A DNA stretch of 64,000 nt, taken from Aliivibrio_A kagoshimensis (GTDB lineage: Bacteria; Pseudomonadota; Gammaproteobacteria; Enterobacterales; Vibrionaceae). The notes beneath the pieces are model-generated. The model saw only the letters and a list, made by a program, of their open reading frames with translations. It was not told the DNA's origin and made no database searches. This document shows positions 23,064 through 32,355 of this stretch, one piece after another (within the stretch, counting starts at the first letter, position 1; each line of letters starts with the position of its first letter). Made by a program: the position numbers and the translations under genes. Location: assembly GCF_050337105.1 (NCBI RefSeq), contig NZ_JAKJSQ010000013.1:9942-73941 (forward strand), read 5' to 3'.

Positions 23064-25517
23064 TTAAAGTGAGTTACGAAGTGAATTCATTGGTGGTCTC
23101 TTAACCATTCTCCATACCGGCCAAGCTCCTGCAATAATCAGTGAAACTAAGGTCCATGAGAAGGTCAATATATATTCCAAAGGAAATAGCGTCATCTCCA
23201 TCGTCCAGCCGAAAGAGTATTTCATCACGACATCAATAAGGAGTTGAGCTAACACTAAACCCAATGGTAACGCGATCATGGTGGTGATTAACCCAATCAC
23301 CAGTAACTGAAGACCAGCAAGCATCACGAGTTCTGCACTGGTTAATCCTAAACACCGCAGTAAAGCAAACTGCTTCTGTCTTGATATTTCACCCGCTAAC
23401 GTAGCAAAAAATAGACCACATACCGCGATAAACAGGGTCAAGGTACCTAATGTATCAGTGACCACAAAGGTACGATCAAACACTCGCATCGCTTGAGCAT
23501 GAATGCTGCTGTTATCATAGACTCGCTCATAAGATAAACGGAATAACCTGGTTACTCTTGATAACAGATCGGTTCTATCCACGCCCTCTTTCAGGGTTAC
23601 CCCTAATCCGATACTGCCTTTACCAGTAAAGGTATTTAACCAGTTATTGTGTGATAACAATAACTGTTTGTACGGGTTTCCGTAATCGTAATAGACCCCA
23701 ACGACTTTCCAACCGCCGCCCATAGGAGCAGGGAAAGAGAGATTATCTCCAGGTTTTAACTTCAGCTTCAGGGCCATCGATTCACTGATCATTACCCCTT
23801 TTTTGTAGTGAAAATTATACCAATAGTCAGGAATCGTCACCTTTAACGCAAGTGCTCTGTTTTCCCCTTCACTACGACCGATACTCATGACCTGCAACTT
23901 ACCTTTATCGGTTGGCATCGCGACATGCCACTGCTGCCACACTTCATCCACCTCAGGTTGCTTAAGAAGCCATGCGTTAATACGACCCGCTGAACTGGTG
24001 GTCGGTTTAATGTAGATATCCGCTGCTAGTCGTTGAGTTAACCAACTGTCTGTAGTGGTTCTAAAGCTGCCTACCATTGTCTCTATGCCGATGTTAGACG
24101 CGAGGGCAAGCATAAACGCCATCGCAGCCACCCCACGGTAACTCATGCTGTTAGAAGCATCCGCAAAGAACCACCTCACTTTTGTACCCGGCAGTGATAA
24201 CGACAGCAGCTTAAACAGATTACTAATAAGAAATGGCGTGATAAGGCCAACACTGATCAACAGCAGAGCAATAAGGACAAAACCCGCTTCTTGATCATGA
24301 GGTCGCTGATATACCGCGACCGCCGCCACAGTACAAATACAGGCTACAAATGCTTGCCAACCGTACTCTCTACCTGCTGAGCGCACCAAAGAGAGGCGAG
24401 ACGATAGACGTATAGGTGCGGTGCGTAATAGTCTGACCATCGGCCAACCACAGGCTAAAATACAGCCGGATGCCGCCATCAATAAGCTTTGATAGCCCCA
24501 CTCCCAACACCAAACAAGATCAAGGTCGACATTGGCGTTATACAGTTCGTTCAAGCTCACTGACACACTTGGCATTAAACTTTGTGCCAACAGTAATCCA
24601 ATTAAGTTGCCACTGGCCCAGCCAATAAGCACCCAGCAGACAATCTCAAGCAGTAATGCTCGAGTGATTTGAAAAGTACTGACTCCTATCTGTCTTAAAG
24701 CCCCAACTAAAGGTTGTCGTTGTACAAAAGAGAGTGACATCGCTTGATAGAAGATAAATAATCCGACCACATAAGCCAGCATTCCCATCGCTAACAAGTT
24801 CATATGAAAGGCGCGAGTCAAGGATTGCAATTCGGTCTGTCGATATTCGTTCAGACTCAAACCTCTCGGTAAGCTAGTCTTTAAACGCAGTAATTTTTGA
24901 TCCGACATCGCGCTACAGCCAATCAGAGTGAAGCCTCTCTCTTTACTGATGGCTTGCACCAGAGCGATATCAGCGACCAGTCGAGAACTGTTTAATAATT
25001 GATTACTGTCAACCTTAATAGGCCCCAAGCGGCTACTATTCTCTAACGTCAAATAATCCCCTTCAGAGAGATTAAGGTAACTGGCGAGTTCTTGTCCTAT
25101 CATGATGGGGTAAGGCGGCTGCATAATAGTTAGCACATCGAGCCTTTCTGTCGTTTGATTCGACATGGCACCAATCATCGCCAGCGGATCAATACCAACT
25201 AAGGTTAGATCAACACCGGAATCGGTCTCTAATGAGTAACTATCAATGGGGACACACTCAGTGAACCCAGAGCGTCTTAATTGAACATAAAAGCCTTGTG
25301 GTACTTTCATGCCTGCTTGAGTGGTTTTAATTCGAAAAGGGAGTGGGTTTGAAAAGATTTTTTCGCCTTTGCTGTAACTCTCTTTAGCATGTTGATTGAC
25401 GGCTAAAACGCCAACCAAAAGAGAAACGCCTAAGGTTAAGCCTAACCAAACAAGGAGTATCTGCAGTGGATGTCTTCGATAATGAGCTAAAAGCGCTTTA
25501 ATTACCGGAAACAACAT
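23064..25517 (-). CDS. ABC transporter permease, FtsX/MacB type (duplicated)
   Basis: An 817-residue inner-membrane protein with two FtsX-like permease halves. A first helix at about residues 18-40, a large periplasmic loop, three helices near 235-360, a middle pair, a second large loop (about 495-680) and three C-terminal helices ending near 800. This is the layout of LolC/E- and MacB-like mechanotransmission permeases that do not import nutrients but act on lipids, lipoproteins or envelope substrates. It overlaps the ATPase gene by 20 bases and precedes the AttH-like gene by about 10-19 bases, so the three are one operon. Confidence 0.88.
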   Translation of the reverse strand: MLFPVIKALLAHYRRHPLQILLVWLGLTLGVSLLVGVLAVNQHAKESYSKGEKIFSNPLPFRIKTTQAGMKVPQGFYVQLRRSGFTECVPIDSYSLETDSGVDLTLVGIDPLAMIGAMSNQTTERLDVLTIMQPPYPIMIGQELASYLNLSEGDYLTLENSSRLGPIKVDSNQLLNSSRLVADIALVQAISKERGFTLIGCSAMSDQKLLRLKTSLPRGLSLNEYRQTELQSLTRAFHMNLLAMGMLAYVVGLFIFYQAMSLSFVQRQPLVGALRQIGVSTFQITRALLLEIVCWVLIGWASGNLIGLLLAQSLMPSVSVSLNELYNANVDLDLVWCWEWGYQSLLMAASGCILACGWPMVRLLRTAPIRLSSRLSLVRSAGREYGWQAFVACICTVAAVAVYQRPHDQEAGFVLIALLLISVGLITPFLISNLFKLLSLSLPGTKVRWFFADASNSMSYRGVAAMAFMLALASNIGIETMVGSFRTTTDSWLTQRLAADIYIKPTTSSAGRINAWLLKQPEVDEVWQQWHVAMPTDKGKLQVMSIGRSEGENRALALKVTIPDYWYNFHYKKGVMISESMALKLKLKPGDNLSFPAPMGGGWKVVGVYYDYGNPYKQLLLSHNNWLNTFTGKGSIGLGVTLKEGVDRTDLLSRVTRLFRLSYERVYDNSSIHAQAMRVFDRTFVVTDTLGTLTLFIAVCGLFFATLAGEISRQKQFALLRCLGLTSAELVMLAGLQLLVIGLITTMIALPLGLVLAQLLIDVVMKYSFGWTMEMTLFPLEYILTFSWTLVSLIIAGAWPVWRMVKRPPMNSLRNSL

Positions 25518-26169
25518 TCAACTGGCCCCCTTGTAATCGAATGCGACCCTCTAAGTGGTTCGCGACAGATTCACTGTGCGTCACCAATAAAAGGCTACAG
25601 TTAAAATCTCTTGCAAGGGTCGTCAGTAAACGCATGACCGCTTCGGCATTTTTCTCATCTAAGCTGCCTGTTGGCTCATCGGCTAACAGTAACTTAGGTT
25701 CCATATACAGGGCTCTGGCAATCGCGGCACGCTGCTGCTGTCCCCCAGAGATCTCTTCAGGAAAGCGGCTTAGTAACGGCATTAAATCGAGGGCTGAGAT
25801 GATCTGTCGCCACAACGATTCGTTTTCAGGTAGGCCGCGAAGCTCTCTACAAAAACGGATATTATCAGCCACACTCAAGGTGGGTAATAAATTGAACTGT
25901 TGAAAGATTAATCCGATGTTATTTCTTCGATATGCCGTACTTTGGCGCTGAGAAGCCTGATGTAAAGCAAACTCGCCAAACCAGAGTTCTCCGGAATCAG
26001 CACTATCAAGACCTGCAATAAGGTTAAGCAAGGTACTTTTTCCTGAACCACTCTCTCCCATCAACGCCGTCTGACAGCCTTGTTGTAGTGTTAATTCAGC
26101 GCCTTGAAGAACAGGATGAAATTCCCCTCCATCAAGAAAGCCTTTATTCAGGTCATGCAGTCGTAACAT
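25498..26169 (-). CDS. ABC transporter ATP-binding protein
   Basis: A 223-residue ATPase of the LolD/MacB class. Walker A is GESGSGKST (residues 38-46), the signature is SGGQQQRAAIARAL, Walker B is LLLADEPTGSLDE and the H-loop is VTHS. It drives the adjacent 817-residue permease. It is the first gene of the operon and overlaps the permease gene by 20 bases, indicating coupled translation. Confidence 0.93.
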   Translation of the reverse strand: MLRLHDLNKGFLDGGEFHPVLQGAELTLQQGCQTALMGESGSGKSTLLNLIAGLDSADSGELWFGEFALHQASQRQSTAYRRNNIGLIFQQFNLLPTLSVADNIRFCRELRGLPENESLWRQIISALDLMPLLSRFPEEISGGQQQRAAIARALYMEPKLLLADEPTGSLDEKNAEAVMRLLTTLARDFNCSLLLVTHSESVANHLEGRIRLQGGQLNVVSGN

Positions 26170-26203
26170 CGTCCCTCTTTGCTTTCGCGTAAAAATCCGT
26201 TTA

Positions 26204-26240
26204 AAAACGTGACGCAGAATCTACAGCAATATCACGTTTT
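26204..26240. repeat. inverted repeat upstream of the ABC operon
   Basis: Perfect arms AAAACGTGA (26204-26212) and TCACGTTTT (26232-26240) with a 19-base spacer, 35 bases before the ATPase start. It may be a regulator site or the end of the DUF2913 transcript. Confidence 0.4.
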
Positions 26241-26288
26241 GAGGAAGTACTTTAGTCGTGGTAAAAATATAGCATTACATTTTTACTA

Positions 26289-26945
26289 TTATTTGTTAGT
26301 TAAATATGGCATCTCTGCAAGTTGTGAGGCGATGTTGTTAGGATGGATAACATACTCACCATGATATTTAACGATGGATTTATAATCGGATTGTTTGTGC
26401 ATTAAAATACCAGCCTCAGTCGCCATCTGTAGAAACTGCTGATGATCGCCTCTCACATAACAACTTATTGGCGCGACTAGTAACTCATCGGTAAAAACGG
26501 TAGCTAACTGTTTACTGCAAAAAACCAATGAGTTCTCACCGTCTGAGTCAAACCTTATTTTCCCCGACAGCTCTTCATCAATCTCAGCGATCCAATCTTG
26601 TGCTTCTAAGCCGTGGATTAATGCTTCAAAGTCTGACTCAGTCAACGGGACTCTTTCACTCTCTAGTGGCGTTACTCGAGCATAGAGGTCAGAAATACGC
26701 ATAAACGTATTTAATAAGTCTGAAGACGCGCCTTTAGTTCTTCCCTGTTTCTGCCACTTCATAAGGTCAGGTACGACGCAGCGATCAAATTGATGAGTTT
26801 TTAACGCTTTCGTCACCCAGTGAACCAAAAAATGAGTTTCACTCAGTGCATTTTTAGGCACTCTGCCGCAATTCTGTTGTTCTCTCATCTCTTTCAAAGA
26901 TTGATTAACAACGTGTTGAATTTCTTGATAGTAAACTGATGACAT
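26289..26945 (-). CDS. DUF2913-like protein
   Basis: A 218-residue soluble protein that resembles the DUF2913 family of vibrios and enterics as I remember it: an N-terminal helix with YYQEIQHVVNQSLKEM, then HFLVHWVTKALKTHQFDRCV (about residues 37-56) and LMKWQKQGRTKG. The later part is a mixed domain with no recognised catalytic motif. Function is unknown. It lies 32 bases downstream of bcr on the same strand but also near the ABC operon. No signal peptide. Confidence 0.7.
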   Translation of the reverse strand: MSSVYYQEIQHVVNQSLKEMREQQNCGRVPKNALSETHFLVHWVTKALKTHQFDRCVVPDLMKWQKQGRTKGASSDLLNTFMRISDLYARVTPLESERVPLTESDFEALIHGLEAQDWIAEIDEELSGKIRFDSDGENSLVFCSKQLATVFTDELLVAPISCYVRGDHQQFLQMATEAGILMHKQSDYKSIVKYHGEYVIHPNNIASQLAEMPYLTNK

Positions 26946-26977
26946 CTATTAACGCCTGTACGGATGTATTGCTAGTG

Positions 26978-28171
26978 TTAAACATCTCTAGCAAATAGAT
27001 AATAAAATAAGATGGCTAATATTCCACAAACGGCAATAGTACACGCCATTGGCCAAGCGGTTCCAACAGGTAATAGTGCTGCGATGCCTCCCACTATTGA
27101 GCCCATTCCAAATCGCAAAGTACCTGCTAACGATGAGGCGGTGCCCGCCATTTGCGGGTAGTTACTCAATAGCAGCGCCATGCTATTGCTGCCAATAATT
27201 GAGATGGTACCCACATAGAATACCACTGGAATCACCGTACCCCATAAGCCCAAATCTAATGCCTGAGCAATCACTAGGCAGAGGCCTGCTATTACTTGGA
27301 TTATTAAACCAAAACGAATCATCCAATGCGAGCCCATTTTCTTCACCAATTTGCCATTAAAACTGGTCATAAAAATCATACAGACAACGTTTAGGCCAAA
27401 CAGATAGCCGAAATTTTGTAAGCTCACCCCATACACATCGATATAAACAAACGAGCCCACAGTTAAAAAGGCAAACATTCCTGAGATGGAGAAAGCTCCG
27501 GTCAAGATAAGTCCCATGGCACTCGGGGTTTTACACAGTTGAATGTAGTTACGCAAAATGGCACTCACTCGCAAAGGTTGCCTGCGATCTATCGATAGCG
27601 TTTCTGGAATTTTAATCAGTACCGCCACCATTACGATTAATGCAAACACCACCAGAAGCCAGAAGATTGAACGCCAACCAAACCACACCGTCATGTGCCC
27701 ACCGATCATCGGCGCAGCTAACGGAGCAACAGTCATGACAAGGGTGATAAACGACATGATTCGTGCGAAATCTTCACGATCAAACATGTCTCTCACGATC
27801 GCTTGGATCACCACCGCGGCGGCAGCACCAGAAAACCCTTGAGCTACGCGCACCCAAGTTAACGCCTCGATACCCGTTGTGGTTGCACTGACAATAGACG
27901 CGAGGGCAAAAAACAGAGTTCCAATAAGCAGAACCGGTTTACGGCCATAACTGTCCGCCAATGGACCATGTAGAAGCTGACCAATAGCAAAACCCGCCAT
28001 GTAGGCGGTTAAAGTGATCTGTACCGCATTGGAGGTGACGCCTAAATCAGCAGCAATACTTGGCATTGCTGGCAGATACATATCAATAGCTAGAGGGGTT
28101 AATGCCGCGATGGCGCCTAATATGACAATCAGTGTTAGATTTAATGTTGGTGCTGGTTGTTCCGAAGTCAT
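26978..28171 (-). CDS. bcr: Bcr/CflA-family multidrug efflux transporter
   Basis: A 397-residue major facilitator protein with twelve hydrophobic segments, expelling drugs in exchange for protons. Motif A appears as GPLADSYGRKPVLLIG (about residues 68-83), and the family segment IDMYLPAMPSIAADLG is at about 29-44. It follows rsuA on the same strand with a terminator between, and radD is beyond rsuA; bcr, rsuA and radD (yejH) are neighbours in E. coli too, which supports the orthology. Substrates include bicyclomycin in E. coli. Confidence 0.88.
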   Translation of the reverse strand: MTSEQPAPTLNLTLIVILGAIAALTPLAIDMYLPAMPSIAADLGVTSNAVQITLTAYMAGFAIGQLLHGPLADSYGRKPVLLIGTLFFALASIVSATTTGIEALTWVRVAQGFSGAAAAVVIQAIVRDMFDREDFARIMSFITLVMTVAPLAAPMIGGHMTVWFGWRSIFWLLVVFALIVMVAVLIKIPETLSIDRRQPLRVSAILRNYIQLCKTPSAMGLILTGAFSISGMFAFLTVGSFVYIDVYGVSLQNFGYLFGLNVVCMIFMTSFNGKLVKKMGSHWMIRFGLIIQVIAGLCLVIAQALDLGLWGTVIPVVFYVGTISIIGSNSMALLLSNYPQMAGTASSLAGTLRFGMGSIVGGIAALLPVGTAWPMACTIAVCGILAILFYYLFARDV

Positions 28172-28255
28172 AACAGTCCAAAAGAGAAAAATACCGCGGC
28201 TAGAGTATCATGATCTTACTCACAGTTATTGTCATTTCTTGCAGTGAGTACAAAA

Positions 28256-28285
28256 TAATAAAGGATGCTAAGCGTCCTTTATTAT
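28256..28285 (-). terminator. probable terminator of rsuA
   Basis: On the minus strand AAAGGACGC and GCATCCTTT form an imperfect stem followed by ATTATTTT, 20 bases after the rsuA stop. Confidence 0.5.
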
Positions 28286-28305
28286 TAAGAAAAACAAGGC
28301 CTAGA

Positions 28306-29001
28306 CTAAAATGAAGCGACCTCTTCTTCGGTGAGATATCGGTACTCACCAGGTTCTAACGCTTCATCCAATTTAATGCTGCCTATGGTGTCACGATGCA
28401 GACCTTCTACTTTATTACCTACCGCAGCAAACATACGTTTAACTTGGTGGTATTTTCCTTCTTGAATGGTCAATAACACTTCATTCTCTTCGCGATCAAC
28501 AATCTCTAGTTTCGCTGGAAGTGTCAGGTTTTTCTCACTATTAAGCTGAATCCCCTGTTCAAACTTTTCAATATAATCGTCTTGAATTGGATCCGCTAAC
28601 CAAACGCGGTAACGCTTAGAACATTTGTGTTTTGGTGAGGTGATACGGTGCGACCATTTTCCGTCATCGGTAATCAATACTAATCCCGTGGTATCCACAT
28701 CCAAACGCCCTGCAAAATGCAGCTTGTCCATTTTTATCTCGTCGATAAGCACAAACGCAGTGGGGTTGCTTGAGTCTTCGTGTGAACAGACATAACCGTC
28801 AGGTTTAAATAACATGATGTAGCGAGGACCAGCAATCGTTAGCTTGCGCTCTTGCCACACAACCTCTGACGCGTCATTCACTTGAATCGACGCAACATTA
28901 CGCATCGCCCCATCCACTGAGATCTCTTTACGTTTTATTAATTGGTTTGCTTCTTTACGAGTCACTCCAAGCGAGTCACACAAAAATTTATCTAGGCGCA
29001 T
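28306..29001 (-). CDS. rsuA: 16S rRNA pseudouridine516 synthase RsuA
   Basis: A 231-residue pseudouridine synthase, the same length as E. coli RsuA, which modifies U516 of 16S rRNA. It has an N-terminal S4 RNA-binding domain (residues 1-60) and a catalytic core with GRLDVDTTGL, where D101 is the expected catalytic aspartate, and the C-terminal EGKYHQVKRMFAAVG motif. I start it at 29001 (MRLDKFL), since the open frame upstream has no family resemblance. It is divergent from radD with 82 bases between. Confidence 0.93.
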   Translation of the reverse strand: MRLDKFLCDSLGVTRKEANQLIKRKEISVDGAMRNVASIQVNDASEVVWQERKLTIAGPRYIMLFKPDGYVCSHEDSSNPTAFVLIDEIKMDKLHFAGRLDVDTTGLVLITDDGKWSHRITSPKHKCSKRYRVWLADPIQDDYIEKFEQGIQLNSEKNLTLPAKLEIVDREENEVLLTIQEGKYHQVKRMFAAVGNKVEGLHRDTIGSIKLDEALEPGEYRYLTEEEVASF

Positions 29002-29083
29002 TATTATTCCAGTACATTGAGGCCAATACCGCGCTATTATAGTGGGCAATTACCATCTAACCATCTTTTTATTACTCTAATTT

Positions 29084-30808
29084 ATGTTCGCATTACGTCC
29101 TTACCAACAAGACTCAGTAAAAGCGGTGGTTCACTACTTCCGCAAGCACACCTCTCCAGCGGTGATTGTTCTGCCAACTGGAGCAGGAAAAAGCTTAGTG
29201 ATCTCTGAACTGGCTCGATTAGCGAGAGGTCGAGTGTTGGTGCTGGCACACGTAAAAGAGTTGGTTGAACAAAACCACGCAAAATATGAGAGTTACGATT
29301 TACAAGCGAGCATCTTCTCTGCTGGGCTGGGCCGTAAGGAGAACGATAAACAGGTGGTTTTTGCTTCAGTGCAATCCATTGCTCGAAATCTAGAGGCTTT
29401 TAATGATCAATTTTCACTTCTGGTCATTGATGAATGTCATCGAGTTCCCGATGATAAAGACAGCAGCTATCGCAAGGTCATCACTCACCTGCAAAAAAAT
29501 AACCCCAACATTAAAATTTTAGGTCTTACTGCTACCCCCTACCGTTTGGGTATGGGATGGATTTATCAGTACCACACTCGAGGACAGGTAAAGTCAAGCC
29601 ACGCTCGATTTTTTCGAGACTGTATTTTTGAATTGCCCATTCAATATTTACTGGATGAAGGTTTTTTAACCCCAGCTAAACTGCTTGATGCGCCTATTCT
29701 CAGTTATGACTTCTCTCAACTAAAACCCGCATCAACGGGTCGCTATAAAGAGTCCGAACTGGACCTAGTCATTGAAGAGTCTAAACGAGCAACACCACAA
29801 ATCGTACAACAGATAATAGATTATGCCGCCGATCGCAAAGGTGTCATGATTTTTGCCGCCACGGTTAGACACGCTCAAGAGGTTTTATCATTACTGCCTA
29901 CTGGGCAATCCGAGTTAGTGATTGGAGAAACAAAAATTGACGATCGTGATGCCATCATTCAACGTTTTAAACAACAACAGACCAAGTTTCTCGTTAATGT
30001 CTCAGTTTTAACCACTGGGTTTGATGCCCCACATGTTGACCTGATTGCTATTTTGCGACCAACGGAGTCGGTCAGTTTATATCAACAGATAATTGGCCGT
30101 GGTTTGAGACTCTCAGAAGGCAAAGAGGAGTGCACCATTCTCGATTACGCCGGTAACTGCTATGACCTCTATCAACCAGAGGTTGGCGATCCCAAACCAG
30201 ACAGTAACAGCGAAATCGTCACTATCCCTTGTCCAGCCTGCGGTTTTAATAATAATTTCTGGGGAAAACTAGACAGTAACGGTTTTCTTTTAGAGCATTT
30301 CGGACGCCGCTGCCAAGGGTATTTCGAAGATGATGAGCAGGTTAGAGAGGAGTGCGGCTATCGATTCCGGGCTAAATACTGCAACGAGTGCGGCGCAGAT
30401 AACGACATAGCAGCCAGAATTTGTCATCAATGTGATGCTATTTTGGTTGATCCCGATAAAAAGCTGAAAGAGGCATTAAAACTAAAAGATGCTCGAATCA
30501 TTGAGTGTCGTGATTTGATAATCAGTGCCGGAAAAAACAAGTTTGATAAACCTCAGCTCAAGGTGACCTATATTGGTTTTGATGAGTCAGAGATCCATGA
30601 AGTATGGCAAATGGCGACCAAAAAGCAGAAACTTGCGTTCCAAGAACGTTTTGTTCGTCCGCACTTAGCCGATCGACACAGACCCTTTGATGAAACCTCT
30701 GCTAGTAAAATTGCAACACACCAACACAGATTTAGACCTCCTACTTTTGTTATTGCCCGCAAGCAGGGACGGTTTTGGACGATCCGGGATAAGATATTTG
30801 AAGAGTAA
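29084..30808 (+). CDS. radD: RadD (YejH) SF2 helicase-like repair protein
   Basis: A 574-residue superfamily 2 ATPase (E. coli RadD is 586), which acts with SSB in repair of double-strand breaks. Walker A is PTGAGKS (residues 31-37), motif II is DECH (116-119), motif III LTATPYR, and motif VI IGRGLRLSEG. The C-terminal part carries a cysteine-rich zinc-binding region (C-P-A-C, then C, C, C-N-E-C, C-H-Q-C, about residues 384-455), also typical. It is divergent from rsuA as in E. coli. Cytoplasmic. Confidence 0.92.
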   Translation: MFALRPYQQDSVKAVVHYFRKHTSPAVIVLPTGAGKSLVISELARLARGRVLVLAHVKELVEQNHAKYESYDLQASIFSAGLGRKENDKQVVFASVQSIARNLEAFNDQFSLLVIDECHRVPDDKDSSYRKVITHLQKNNPNIKILGLTATPYRLGMGWIYQYHTRGQVKSSHARFFRDCIFELPIQYLLDEGFLTPAKLLDAPILSYDFSQLKPASTGRYKESELDLVIEESKRATPQIVQQIIDYAADRKGVMIFAATVRHAQEVLSLLPTGQSELVIGETKIDDRDAIIQRFKQQQTKFLVNVSVLTTGFDAPHVDLIAILRPTESVSLYQQIIGRGLRLSEGKEECTILDYAGNCYDLYQPEVGDPKPDSNSEIVTIPCPACGFNNNFWGKLDSNGFLLEHFGRRCQGYFEDDEQVREECGYRFRAKYCNECGADNDIAARICHQCDAILVDPDKKLKEALKLKDARIIECRDLIISAGKNKFDKPQLKVTYIGFDESEIHEVWQMATKKQKLAFQERFVRPHLADRHRPFDETSASKIATHQHRFRPPTFVIARKQGRFWTIRDKIFEE

Positions 30809-30825
30809 CGGTTGATAACTCTAGC

Positions 30826-32355
30826 CTAAGAGGGACTCGCACTGTTGTTGGGGACCTCCAAAAAAAATACCGGAGGTAAGTCGTTGGCTTTGGCATAATA
30901 CATAGCTACATCAGCATTATGTAACACATTTTTTACCGAACAAACACTATCACTGTCATCACCACTAATACCGACACTGACCGAGACAAACAGAGTCAAC
31001 CCATTAAACTCAATCGGCTGTTCCACCGCTTGCACTATCGTATTCGCAATACCACGTAACTGCTGTTCTGAAAAAGGGTCAATCAGAGTAATTATAAATT
31101 CGTCGCCCCCTAAACGGTAAACCGCACCTAAAGCACTAGTCACTCTCTCTAAACGTGATGCAACCACTTGTAAAACCGCATCTCCTGCATCGTGACCATG
31201 CGTATCATTAATCACTTTAAAACCATTCAAGTCGAGCATCATGAAAGTAAAACAGTCGTAGATTCCTTTCTCAACTTGCTGGGCAAAATCATTAAAACTG
31301 ACACGGTTAGGAATCGCGGTTAAGGAATCCGTTTTCATTTGCATTTCAGCAAACTCCCTTGCTTCAATAAGATCACTAATGTCCAGGGCTGAACATTCGA
31401 TTTCATCTTTGATGCGCTTGGAATGATTAATCTGAAAATGTATTTTCCCATTGTCATCTGACAATGAATACTCAAAACCACTGCCGCTTTTTCGACGTAA
31501 TAACTGTGCAATTAATGCTTCCAACAACTCTTCTTGCTGCTCGTTAATCTTATCAACCTCACCAATTAATTGAACAAATTTATTGTTGGCTCTCACTATT
31601 TGGTACGTTTTAACGTTCACCACAAACAAACAAACTTGAGTTAAATTGTAGGTTCTTGAGTAACGCTCTTCACTTTGTCTTAACTGATTGATTGAGTTAA
31701 ATAAACGAAGCCGCATCGTTTCTAACGAAGTAAATATTGAATTGATTTCGCTAAACCTGTTGTGCTTAGGGGGAGGAATGGCAAACTCTCCTCTTGCGAC
31801 TAACTGCGTGAACTGCTGAACGTCATCAAAGGGCTTCCTTAATACCGAGAAGATCTTATAACTAAAAATATACGACAGCAGACCTACCAATAAAATCAGG
31901 AGTATTGTTCTGGGCAATATTAAGTAATAGATATCTTTACTCAGAGCATCATTGTCTTTATGAATGACCAGTTGACCTAAAAAATGTCCATCAGCATCAA
32001 CAACCGGATAGACCAATCTATTGATGTGAGGCGGCGATGAATCTGCATTAATGACCTCAGCTAACGTCATCTCATACTGTTCTGATTCTAACTTAACAGA
32101 AGTAATGTACTCTAAGCGCGAAAGATCGTTAACCACAAGTTCAGCGACAGGTAGATCAAATTTCTCAAGGGATTTTTGTGCATTTAGCAACTGCTGAGAG
32201 AGCACTTGATCGTACAGCTGCAAGTGTTCTTTTTTTTCCTGTATTAAGCTTTTAGTCATATCCACCCCTGCAAAAATCAGTAGAGGCACCAACGTCAAAA
32301 TGATGTACAACACAATAATATGTGAAGAGAGCTTTTTCATTGTTACATCTGACAT
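30826..32355 (-). CDS. membrane diguanylate cyclase (GGDEF)
   Basis: A 509-residue inner-membrane enzyme that should make cyclic di-GMP. Two membrane helices (about residues 12-30 and 146-168) enclose a periplasmic sensor region of about 115 residues; then a HAMP-like stretch (about 170-225), a PAS-like segment (about 230-330) and a GGDEF domain with an intact LGGDEF motif (about 427-432). The residues where an inhibitory RxxD site would be read SALG, so product inhibition at that site is absent. Its start overlaps the end of the BMP-family gene by 13 bases, so the two form an operon. An internal ATG at codon 6 could be used. Confidence 0.9.
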   Translation of the reverse strand: MSDVTMKKLSSHIIVLYIILTLVPLLIFAGVDMTKSLIQEKKEHLQLYDQVLSQQLLNAQKSLEKFDLPVAELVVNDLSRLEYITSVKLESEQYEMTLAEVINADSSPPHINRLVYPVVDADGHFLGQLVIHKDNDALSKDIYYLILPRTILLILLVGLLSYIFSYKIFSVLRKPFDDVQQFTQLVARGEFAIPPPKHNRFSEINSIFTSLETMRLRLFNSINQLRQSEERYSRTYNLTQVCLFVVNVKTYQIVRANNKFVQLIGEVDKINEQQEELLEALIAQLLRRKSGSGFEYSLSDDNGKIHFQINHSKRIKDEIECSALDISDLIEAREFAEMQMKTDSLTAIPNRVSFNDFAQQVEKGIYDCFTFMMLDLNGFKVINDTHGHDAGDAVLQVVASRLERVTSALGAVYRLGGDEFIITLIDPFSEQQLRGIANTIVQAVEQPIEFNGLTLFVSVSVGISGDDSDSVCSVKNVLHNADVAMYYAKANDLPPVFFLEVPNNSASPS

